Assembly (NCBI RefSeq): GCF_000525835.1
Contig: NZ_AODD01000025.1
Span: 1-47,222, forward strand
DNA from: Listeria grandensis FSL F6-0971
GTDB taxonomy: Bacteria; Bacillota; Bacilli; Lactobacillales; Listeriaceae
Direction: 5' to 3'
DNA: 47,222 nt
Below are positions 9,665 through 17,269 of the stretch, piece by piece. Both the position numbers and the translations under genes were made by a program. The number at the start of each line of letters is the position of its first letter. Within the stretch, counting starts at the first letter, position 1. The notes under the pieces were generated by a model. That model was not told the DNA's origin. It saw only the letters and a program-made list of their open reading frames with translations, and did not search any database.

Positions 9665-10624
9665 ATGAACCCATTTCCATATACGAACGATAATAAACGA
9701 TACCATACGTGGAATTACTGTTTGCGTGACCACTTTGGCTATAAGGTTTTTAAAGTGGCGCTAGACGGTGGTTTTGATTGTCCAAACCGCGATGGTACGG
9801 TGGCGCATGGCGGTTGTACTTTTTGCAGCGCGGCGGGGTCTGGTGATTTTGCAGGGGATCGGGTGGATGATTTGCAAACCCAATTTCACGCTATCAAGGA
9901 CCGGATGCACACGAAATGGAAGGACGGCAAGTATATGGCTTATTTTCAAGCGTTCACGAACACGCATGCCCCAGTTGCCGAACTACGCGAAAAATATGAA
10001 TCCGTACTGACTGAACCAGGTGTCGTCGGGCTCTCGATTGCCACACGCCCTGATTGCCTTCCTGACGACGTTGTGGACTATTTAGCTGAGTTAAACGAGC
10101 GAATCTACCTCTGGGTCGAACTAGGCCTTCAAAGCGCGCACAACGAGACAGGCGTGCTAATCAATCGGGCACACGATTACGATTGTTACGTGGAAGGCGT
10201 CGAAAAATTACATGCGCGCGGCATTCGTGTTTGTACGCACATTATCAATGGCCTACCTCGCGAAACACCAGAAATGATGATGCAAACCGTCCAAAAAGTC
10301 GTCGAAAGTGGCGTTGCAGGCATCAAAATCCACTTATTGCATTTGCTAAAAGGAACACCAATGGTCCAGCAATACAAAAACGGTGAACTGAAATTTTTAA
10401 CAAAAGACGATTATGTCAACCTTGTTTGTGACCAATTGGAAATACTACCTCCTGAGATGGTGATTCATCGTATTACAGGAGATGGCGCGATTGAAGATCT
10501 GATCGGCCCAATTTGGAGCTTAAATAAATGGGAAGTTTTGAATTCGATTGACGCCGAACTCGTCAGACGTGATAGTTGGCAAGGAAAATTCTACAGCACT
10601 GTGAAGGTTGGTAACGAAGCATGA
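9665..10624 (+). CDS. mnmL: Radical SAM protein of the YtqA/TIGR01212 family (MnmL)
   Basis: 319 residues from the ATG at 9665, with AAGGAG about 10 bases upstream; a TTG nine bases earlier sits too close to the Shine-Dalgarno sequence. The [4Fe-4S] cluster cysteines are in CPNRDGTVAHGGCTFCS, a widely spaced Cys motif typical of this family. In Bacillus subtilis the homologue YtqA (MnmL) is reported to act with YtqB in converting the wobble-uridine side chain cmnm5 to mnm5 in tRNA. The next gene is the partner methyltransferase, overlapping by ATGA, which supports the same role here. Confidence 0.85.
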   Translation: MNPFPYTNDNKRYHTWNYCLRDHFGYKVFKVALDGGFDCPNRDGTVAHGGCTFCSAAGSGDFAGDRVDDLQTQFHAIKDRMHTKWKDGKYMAYFQAFTNTHAPVAELREKYESVLTEPGVVGLSIATRPDCLPDDVVDYLAELNERIYLWVELGLQSAHNETGVLINRAHDYDCYVEGVEKLHARGIRVCTHIINGLPRETPEMMMQTVQKVVESGVAGIKIHLLHLLKGTPMVQQYKNGELKFLTKDDYVNLVCDQLEILPPEMVIHRITGDGAIEDLIGPIWSLNKWEVLNSIDAELVRRDSWQGKFYSTVKVGNEA

Positions 10625-11208
10625 ACTTAAGAGGCATTTTACCATTCAGTCACGACCTGTTAACTCGTATTATTTTGCCTGGTGATACCGTCATCGATGC
10701 CACTGTTGGTAACGGTCATGATACAACCTTTTTAGCGAATTTAGTTGGCGTAAACGGTCACGTATTCGGTTTTGATATCCAGCAAGAAGCCATTGACACC
10801 ACGACAGAATTACTCACGGAGAAACGTGTCGCCAATCAAGTCACACTTCTATGCGAGAATCACGCAAAAATGACGGAGCTCCTGCCTAATCAAACGATCA
10901 AAGCAGCCATCTTCAACCTTGGCTATCTTCCAGGCGGCGACAAAACAATCACAACACTCGCTGACTCTACCATAAAAGCCATTGAAGGCGCCCTATCTAT
11001 GCTTACCATCGGCGGCATTGTGATTCTAGTCATTTATCACGGACACCCCGAAGGCCAAACAGAGAAATCAGCCGTGCTAAACTATGCTGAAGCGCTTCCT
11101 CAAGAACAGTTTCACGTCTTAGAATACCGCTTCATCAACCAGCGCAACAATCCCCCCTTTGTAATCGCTATTGAAAAACGAAAAACAAAGCCAGTTTCCG
11201 CGAACTAA
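10621..11208 (+). CDS. mnmM: tRNA (mnm5U34) methyltransferase, YtqB family (MnmM)
   Basis: 195 residues. A class I SAM-dependent methyltransferase fold is evident: DATVGNGHDTTFLA is the AdoMet-binding motif I, and NLGYLPGGDK is the catalytic-region motif characteristic of YtqB. Known members methylate the aminomethyl group at wobble uridine 34. The start overlaps the stop of the radical SAM gene (ATGA), indicating co-translation. Confidence 0.88.
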   Translation: MNLRGILPFSHDLLTRIILPGDTVIDATVGNGHDTTFLANLVGVNGHVFGFDIQQEAIDTTTELLTEKRVANQVTLLCENHAKMTELLPNQTIKAAIFNLGYLPGGDKTITTLADSTIKAIEGALSMLTIGGIVILVIYHGHPEGQTEKSAVLNYAEALPQEQFHVLEYRFINQRNNPPFVIAIEKRKTKPVSAN

Positions 11209-11226
11209 TAACGGAAGCTGGTTTTT
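11191..11226 (+). terminator. Terminator of the mnmL-mnmM operon
   Basis: Arms CCAGTTTCCG and CGGAAGCTGG (one G-T pair) around an 11-base loop, followed by TTTTTG. It overlaps the last codons of mnmM. Confidence 0.85.
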
Positions 11227-11291
11227 GTTTGAAATAATATTTCACTAATTGTATACTTAATTTAAAATATAAAGAAAGTACGGTGATTCAC

Positions 11292-12353
11292 ATGTTTGGT
11301 ATCTCGATTTATTTATCCAGCAATCATGACTTTGAAACAACGATCCAACAAGCATCCAAAAACAGCTTTTCGCTCATTTTTAGTTCTTTACATATCCCCG
11401 AAGAAAATCCTGCAAACTATCGCCACCTACTCACAAGATTAGGCGCTGCGGCAAAAATGCACGAGATGCCATTAATCCTCGATATTTCTGCTGAATCACT
11501 GGCACACATTAGCCTCACGATTGACAATGCCGACCAACTAACCGATTTAGGCGTCACCGGTCTACGCGTCGATTACGGCCTCACCACAGACGAAATCGCA
11601 AAACTAGCAAAAAAAATCAAAGTCTACCTCAACGCCAGCACAATTGACCAACCCTTTTTAGAAGCACTTGTACAAGCTGGCGTTAATATCTCACAAGTCG
11701 AGGCCTTCCATAACTACTACCCAAAACCGCACACAGGTCTCGATGTTTCCTTTTTTCAGAAAACCAATGATTTTCTACACCATCACGGCTTAAAAATTGC
11801 AGCTTTCGTGCCTGGCGACGGTGAAAAACGCCAACCCTTATTCGAAGGCTTGCCGACACTCGAAAAACACCGCTACAGCCACCCATTCGCTTCTGCGCTT
11901 GAACTTGCAGCACTCGGCGTCGATCACATCTACATCGGCGATCCATCGCTTCAAACACAAACTGCCGAGCAATTCGCTACTTTCACCAAAAACGACATGC
12001 TCTTACTTGACTGCAAACTAGCATCAAACCTAGATCCATCCATCCAAAAACACCTGCTAACCCCAGACAATAACCGAATGGACCCAGCACGCGATCTCAT
12101 TCGCCTAGAAAAATCTCGCCCAGCCCTGGCGAAGCTTGACATCGCACCCACCTCATCCAACGTCCGTCCCATCGGTAGCATTCTCATCGACAACAACCTA
12201 TTCGGACGTTATCGAGGCGAAGTCACCATAGCCATTCGCGACTTGCCTAGCGAACCAAAAACAAATAATATCGGTCATATCGCTCCAGAGTCCATTGCTC
12301 TACTCCCCTTCATAAAACCTGGGCAGGCGTTTCAATTAAGACTGCGTAACTAA
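11292..12353 (+). CDS. mupG: MupG-family protein (DUF871), probable 6-phospho-N-acetylmuramidase
   Basis: 353 residues from the ATG at 11292 (MFGISIYLS). The family has a TIM-barrel followed by a C-terminal cyclophilin-like domain; the boundary here is near residue 240. Staphylococcus aureus MupG cleaves MurNAc-6-phosphate-GlcNAc released during wall recycling. Here the gene stands alone, with its own terminator and without the usual MurP phosphotransferase or MurQ etherase beside it, so the substrate is inferred from family only. A GTG start nine bases upstream is possible. Confidence 0.75.
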   Translation: MFGISIYLSSNHDFETTIQQASKNSFSLIFSSLHIPEENPANYRHLLTRLGAAAKMHEMPLILDISAESLAHISLTIDNADQLTDLGVTGLRVDYGLTTDEIAKLAKKIKVYLNASTIDQPFLEALVQAGVNISQVEAFHNYYPKPHTGLDVSFFQKTNDFLHHHGLKIAAFVPGDGEKRQPLFEGLPTLEKHRYSHPFASALELAALGVDHIYIGDPSLQTQTAEQFATFTKNDMLLLDCKLASNLDPSIQKHLLTPDNNRMDPARDLIRLEKSRPALAKLDIAPTSSNVRPIGSILIDNNLFGRYRGEVTIAIRDLPSEPKTNNIGHIAPESIALLPFIKPGQAFQLRLRN

Positions 12354-12366
12354 TCGATATAACAAA

Positions 12367-12405
12367 GAAGATTCCGCTCAATTTAACAAGAGCAGAATCT
12401 TCTTT
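12367..12405. terminator. Terminator between mupG and the sugar dehydrogenase
   Basis: Inverted repeat GAAGATTC..GCTC / GAGC..GAATCTTC with short mismatches and a T-rich flank. It lies between two converging genes. Confidence 0.65.
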
Positions 12406-12434
12406 AACTTCATAATCCTTTATAATGTCAAAAT

Positions 12435-13790
12435 TCACTGTACTGTTAATGATTTTTCAACATCTACGGCTGGCCCTCCACCGAAACGAGTAACCTTACT
12501 TGAACCAAACGGAGACATCACATTTTTTGTATCTAAAATTAAAGAGCTGTTTGCGAGTATCTGCTCCTTATCAAAAAGGTCATGACATGTCAACATGATA
12601 ACCAAGTCATAGGATGCAAAACGATTGTAATCAAGCGGAATCGTTTCCCGTGTTACGCCGTTATAATCCCGGTACCTCGTTGCTAATGGATCACAAAAAT
12701 CCACACTAGCGCCTGCTTTTACAAGATTTTCATAAACAGAAATACTCGGTGATTCACGAAGATCATCAATATTCTCCTTATAAGCCATACCTAGTAATAA
12801 GACACGCGAACCGCTCAACGCCTTTTGTATACCATTCAAAGTTTTCATCGCCTTATGAACAACATGCTCTGGCATTTGATGATTTGTTTCCTGTGCTAAC
12901 TCAATAAAACGACTGAAAAAATTCACTTCTTTCGCTTTCCAAGATAGATAAATTGGATCTAGCGGGATACAGTGTCCCCCAATTCCTGGGCCTGGGTTAA
13001 ATCGCATAAATCCAAACGGTTTCGTGCTAGATGCTTCAATTGTTTCCCAAACATCAATATCTAACTTTTCGCATAATAATGACATTTCATTAATAAAAGC
13101 TATATTGATACTACGAAACGTATTTTCAAGCAGCTTACTCATTTCTGCGACTTCTGTCGACGCTACTGGTACGACATGATCAATAACCTGTTCATATAAA
13201 GCCGTCCCAACTTGCATCGAAATTGGTGTCATACCACCTAATACTTTTGGCGTATTTTCTGTTTGGTATGTTTTGTTCCCTGGGTCAACTCGCTCTGGTG
13301 AATAACAAACGTAGAAGTCTTCATCTAACTTCCAACCGTCTTTCTCAATCGGTGCATAAAGCAATTCCTTAGAAGTACCCGGATATGTCGTGCTCTCCAA
13401 CACTACAACCGTATTAGGTGTCATATTCGCTCGAATCATATCCACAGCGTTCACAATATACGAAATATCTGGTTCATACGATTTGGTCAAAGGTGTTGGT
13501 ACACATATAATGATTGCATCTGCTTTTGCTAAGCTTTTAGAATCTGTAGTTGCAACAAGCTGCTCCTTTACAATCAATGTTGATAGACGCTCCGATGTGA
13601 TATCCATAATATCGGATTGCCCTTGATTCACGAGCGTCACTTTCGACTCACTTGGATCAAAGCCAATGACTTGAAACCCAGCTTCGGCAAAAGAAATAGC
13701 CAATGGTAAACCGACATAGCCAAGTCCCATAACCGCAATAACTGCTTCCTTTTTATTCAAATCATTCTTTATTTTCTCAAATTTTTTCAT
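12435..13790 (-). CDS. UDP-sugar 6-dehydrogenase, WbpA/WecC type
   Basis: 451 residues from the ATG at 13790 (MKKFEKIKN, GGGG 7 bases upstream). The N-terminal Rossmann motif is GLGYVGLP, and the catalytic cysteine lies in GPGIGGHCIPLDP. The motif context resembles UDP-GlcNAc/UDP-ManNAc dehydrogenases more than HasB-type UDP-glucose dehydrogenase, but the substrate cannot be decided by eye. It oxidises a UDP-sugar to its uronic acid with 2 NAD+. It follows a processive GT2 in the same transcript, suggesting that it supplies that enzyme with a uronic acid donor. Confidence 0.88.
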   Translation of the reverse strand: MKKFEKIKNDLNKKEAVIAVMGLGYVGLPLAISFAEAGFQVIGFDPSESKVTLVNQGQSDIMDITSERLSTLIVKEQLVATTDSKSLAKADAIIICVPTPLTKSYEPDISYIVNAVDMIRANMTPNTVVVLESTTYPGTSKELLYAPIEKDGWKLDEDFYVCYSPERVDPGNKTYQTENTPKVLGGMTPISMQVGTALYEQVIDHVVPVASTEVAEMSKLLENTFRSINIAFINEMSLLCEKLDIDVWETIEASSTKPFGFMRFNPGPGIGGHCIPLDPIYLSWKAKEVNFFSRFIELAQETNHQMPEHVVHKAMKTLNGIQKALSGSRVLLLGMAYKENIDDLRESPSISVYENLVKAGASVDFCDPLATRYRDYNGVTRETIPLDYNRFASYDLVIMLTCHDLFDKEQILANSSLILDTKNVMSPFGSSKVTRFGGGPAVDVEKSLTVQ

Positions 13791-13813
13791 CTCATTACCC
13801 CTTTTTATATGCC

Positions 13814-15077
13814 TTAACGCGTTCCCCATTTATCTACACGCAATGTTGCCAGCGCAGTTAAACGAACAATGTGAATAGTGAAAAAATGAATAAGCCCATA
13901 GATAGGCGCCATTAAATAACAAAGTGGATACTTAAACATATAATGCACATTCCTTGCATAAGCAGATAAACAAGCCAAAATTAAGTAAAATACCCAATCA
14001 ACCCATGTTAAATCCCAGAAGTGCCAAATAATATTATAACCAACAGCAGCTAGAAAAATAAATCCATAGAACGATCTCAACGAAAGACCATAAAAAGACA
14101 ATCGGGTGTGTGAAAATCATACGCATTGATATAAATGTCTCTCTAAAAAAAGATTTACTCCATCGTGTTTGTTGTTTTAAAAAGACACGCATCGAATCTG
14201 GAACATCCGTAATACATTCTGCTGTTGACTGATAAATCGTGATCCCCTTCTCAATCGCATAGTTTGTTAGACAACGATCATCTCCAACAGATGCTGGCAC
14301 TCCAAGAACTTTTTGGTTCAAATATCGCTGCAGATTATCCATGACGACCTCGCGTCGGTAGCAACTAATTGGACCCGAGCAAACAAGAATATGTCCAGTC
14401 ACTGACTGTGAGGCACGCTCCACGCGAAATGCATTATCATAACGCATGTCCAAAAGACGCGTTAACAAATTGGTATCACGATTACGCGCATTAATATGAC
14501 CCGTCGCAGCCATCACTTTTTCATCAGCAAATGGTCGCATTAATTCATACAATGTATTTGGGAAAATCTCTCCATCGGAATCCATTGTGAAAAATATATC
14601 CCCAGTGGAGTGCTCAAAAGCATAGGCTTGTGCATGACGCTTCCCTTGGTTCTTTTCCATCTCGTGAATGATAATATTCTTCGTATTTGGCAAATTAGCT
14701 TCTGCTACGTATTTCCGCAAAGCAATCACTGCGTCTTTTGATTTACTACCGTCATCCACAAAAAAGATTTCATGTATTGGGTAGGTTTGTTTTTGAATCG
14801 TCTCCATCAACCGAAGAATTGCATCACTCGACTCATTATAAGCTGGAATAACAACCGTGACTTTCAAATTTGGCGGCTCATTTTTCTTTGGCTTGTAAAA
14901 CATAGACAGTGTCATTTTAATAATAAGATAAATAACCATGCCCCAGCCATAAATACTAAATGACGTCGAGATATTCCCTGTTCTCCAAAAACCAATCATC
15001 TCTAGCATCGCTACGCAAAGGATAAAGCCAAATAGCGAAATAATAAATGATGATTTCTTCGTCCCCTCTTCAAACAT
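13814..15077 (-). pseudogene. Processive GT2 glycosyltransferase (hyaluronan/chitin-synthase-like), one frameshift near the C-terminus
   Basis: The start is the ATG at 15077 (MFEEGTKK, with GGGGG upstream). Two N-terminal TM segments are followed by the GT2 catalytic domain: VVIPAYNE, DDGSKS, DSDG, the GDDRCLTNY acceptor motif and QQTRW, as in HasA/NodC-type synthases. C-terminal TM segments complete the export channel. At a T5 run (14054-14058) the frame is lost; four T residues would give LWIYFLAAVGYN and read on through 13814 to the end DKWGTR. As written the first product ends within the C-terminal membrane region. It is paired with a UDP-sugar dehydrogenase downstream. A decayed paralogue lies at 20969-22010. 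Confidence 0.75.
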
Positions 15078-15275
15078 TATGCCAACCCCCTTAATTAATA
15101 AAAAAACCGCAATATTATATTTAAAAAAATTCAATTAACCCGCTATTCAAAAAATAACATTATCTAACTCAATAAAATTCAATCCCTACATTTCCTGATA
15201 CATTACCATCAGATTCAACTTGGTTCTTTGTATATTAGATTGAAATATCTTCTCAATTACTCAAACATGTTCTCA

Positions 15276-15304
15276 ATTATACATACTGAGTCATCTATAT
15301 TCAA
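15276..15304 (-). promoter_or_regulatory. Promoter P1 of the GT2-dehydrogenase transcript
   Basis: TTGAAT, a 17-base spacer ending TATG and TATAAT on the minus strand, followed by a leader of about 190 bases that holds no visible gene. Sequence around it (about 15271-15341) recurs near 20323-20393. Confidence 0.7.
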
Positions 15305-15420
15305 TAGTTTCTGAAATGTTTCACCTTTTATACATATTTGGCTTTTTTGATGGGGTTATGGGAGTTCAAATCCAAGTAATAATCTAGTTTTATATAAAAT
15401 TAATTTTCTGAAAAATAAAA

Positions 15421-15475
15421 AATGAGACTGGGACATAAAAGAATCTTAAGATCCCCCTTATGTCCCAGTCTCATT
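15421..15475 (-). terminator. Terminator of the DUF6270 operon, GAGACTGGGACATAA type
   Basis: Eighteen-base perfect arms (AATGAGACTGGGACATAA and complement) around a 19-base loop. It overlaps the last codons of the upstream gene. This hairpin sequence is a recurrent terminator-like element in Listeria and related Firmicutes. Confidence 0.85.
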
Positions 15476-16238
15476 TCCCATTCGTTAATTCTATCAATTG
15501 TTGCATAAAATCATGATAAAAATCAGGCGTATAATGCACATAAAACGCGCCCCACGGGTGATCCCGATCCAACATATACTCTTTTTGCGTCATATCTAAA
15601 ATTTGAACAGAAAAATAGTCTTCCACGTACTGATCTAATTGATCCCAAAGCGCGTTTAAGCCCGCAATATCTACCGTCGGATATTTACGACTTTCTCGCC
15701 ACTCATTCAGTGAACTGCCATCTGCAAACCGATCTGCAAATCGTGCTTTTACTAAAATAATCTTACAAAAAGGAACCTCCTCCTGTAAAAATTGAAAAAA
15801 TGCATCCACATGCTGCGTCCAAGCTTTCCAATATTTCTCGTAATCCACGTCCAAAGTCCACTTTTCCTTGGCTAACTGGAGCACCGGCGTATCTTTAAAT
15901 TTAGGATTATACGTAAAGTAGCCTTCCGCAACTTCTACAACTCCCAAATAGATGTCCGCATAGGCGTCCAACAACAGATATTCCGGCTTTCTTGTTTGAA
16001 TCAAAGATAAAAACTCTTTCGTGTGCTCCGTTTTAAAATGCCAACTCGTAAAAGCATTCATTTCCGCCGTCGCTTCATCTTCAACCATTGGCATCTCCGG
16101 TGACATCAGACTCAGAAAACTGCACTGATGCTGATGCAGAACACATTCGAACACATCTTTATAGTACGGATTAAATGTCGTATTAAAATTATCTCTGGAT
16201 AAGCATGAGCCTACAATCGCAATTTTTTTAGGTATAAT
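15471..16238 (-). CDS. DUF6270 family surface-polysaccharide protein, non-standard start codon
   Basis: About 255 residues if initiated at ATT (16238). The N-terminal KIAIVGSCLSRDNF is the hallmark of DUF6270 proteins, which occur in capsule and exopolysaccharide loci. This motif lies upstream of the first in-frame ATG (16154), so the ATG cannot be the true start. The frame between the preceding stop and the motif contains no ATG, GTG or TTG; an ATT sits 9 bases after AGAAGGGG and is the best candidate, with ATA three bases on. Alternatively a base change destroyed an ATG. The family may be SGNH-hydrolase-like, but its chemistry is not established. It is the last gene of the tagD operon. Confidence 0.7.
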   Translation of the reverse strand: MIPKKIAIVGSCLSRDNFNTTFNPYYKDVFECVLHQHQCSFLSLMSPEMPMVEDEATAEMNAFTSWHFKTEHTKEFLSLIQTRKPEYLLLDAYADIYLGVVEVAEGYFTYNPKFKDTPVLQLAKEKWTLDVDYEKYWKAWTQHVDAFFQFLQEEVPFCKIILVKARFADRFADGSSLNEWRESRKYPTVDIAGLNALWDQLDQYVEDYFSVQILDMTQKEYMLDRDHPWGAFYVHYTPDFYHDFMQQLIELTNGK

Positions 16239-16255
16239 GTTACTCGTCCCCTTCT

Positions 16256-17263
16256 TTATTCAGTTAGTGCGCTTATTTGATCTACAATCTTATGCAGATT
16301 ATCTGAGGAAAGTAACAGCTCATTAATACATGTAATTTGTTCTATCATCGTATTTCGCGAAATATCGGCATGCTTGTGTACCGATGAATCAAACACGTTA
16401 TGAATCTCAACCGAATCAGACGGAATTTGTGAGTACAAATTATAGTTAAAAGAAATGAGCGGATATCCAAAAATAATCCGTTTTTTCGTTGTCTCTTGAT
16501 TCGCAAGTTTGATAAGATCATTCAAAATACTTCTTTTACGGAAATCACGTAAAAAATGCAGATCATTCTCTTGGTTGTATTGCTCGATACTAATAATTGG
16601 GTCCACCGTCACAGAATTGTAATCACCGAGTAAACTGTGGTATAGTGCACCAGTTCCACCTTTTGATCCACCGTATAAAACCACATCCTCTTTCGCAATG
16701 TGCTGCGAATACATGACATACTGAATCGCTTCTTGAATATCAGATTCCATGTTGTGGTAGTTAAACGTATTGATATAGTGACTGCCGTATGATAAATTCA
16801 AATCCATAATACGCATGATGATTGTATTTTTAACTAAATGCTTCTGCATACTCGGAAATGATGATGTAAAACAGCGGTGTGCAATATTCGCGCTATGATA
16901 TTGTTCCTTCCCAGGCATTGGCGAAAAAATGACAACCAAACGCCTAGGTGCAAGCTTGTTCTCCCTATCCTCAGGTATTTGATCGAGCGAATAAAACAGG
17001 TCGCCATGCTGAACCAGGTCTTTTCGTTGCCAAATCGTATGCACATCTTTACGACGAATAAAATACGAAGATTGACCAGTATGCATATATAAAATATAAT
17101 CGTGCGCTAAAACCGCTTTATACATATCTAAAATTGGTTGCGTCTCCCGTGACAATTCCAACATGTTTTTATTGGAAAATGTTTTAACGACCAATTTTGT
17201 TTTCTCATAATCACATTGAAAGTTATAAATGTCTGTAAATTCAATATCTTTATTTGTTGTCAA
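16256..17263 (-). CDS. XcbB/CpsF-family capsular polysaccharide biosynthesis protein
   Basis: 335 residues starting at TTG (17263), 7 bases after the upstream gene; the AGAGAGG site is 12 bases away, so initiation may rely on coupling. The alpha/beta-hydrolase-like signature LYGGSKGGTGALYHS places a candidate nucleophile at Ser200. This signature is typical of XcbB/CpsF proteins found in capsule loci such as Neisseria serogroup X. An acyl-transfer or hydrolytic role on the polymer is plausible but unproven. It lies between the TagF-like polymerase and the DUF6270 gene in one operon. Confidence 0.72.
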   Translation of the reverse strand: MTTNKDIEFTDIYNFQCDYEKTKLVVKTFSNKNMLELSRETQPILDMYKAVLAHDYILYMHTGQSSYFIRRKDVHTIWQRKDLVQHGDLFYSLDQIPEDRENKLAPRRLVVIFSPMPGKEQYHSANIAHRCFTSSFPSMQKHLVKNTIIMRIMDLNLSYGSHYINTFNYHNMESDIQEAIQYVMYSQHIAKEDVVLYGGSKGGTGALYHSLLGDYNSVTVDPIISIEQYNQENDLHFLRDFRKRSILNDLIKLANQETTKKRIIFGYPLISFNYNLYSQIPSDSVEIHNVFDSSVHKHADISRNTMIEQITCINELLLSSDNLHKIVDQISALTE

Positions 17264-17269
17264 ATAAGT

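Noticed and set aside
12435-15077. Naming the pair hasA-hasB (hyaluronan capsule)
   Set aside because: The dehydrogenase motif context fits WbpA/WecC better than HasB, so the product cannot be called hyaluronan from sequence alone.
15421-15475. GAGACTGGGACATAA palindrome as a mobile element end
   Set aside because: It sits exactly at the operon end and behaves as a terminator; no partner copy or target duplication is present in the window.
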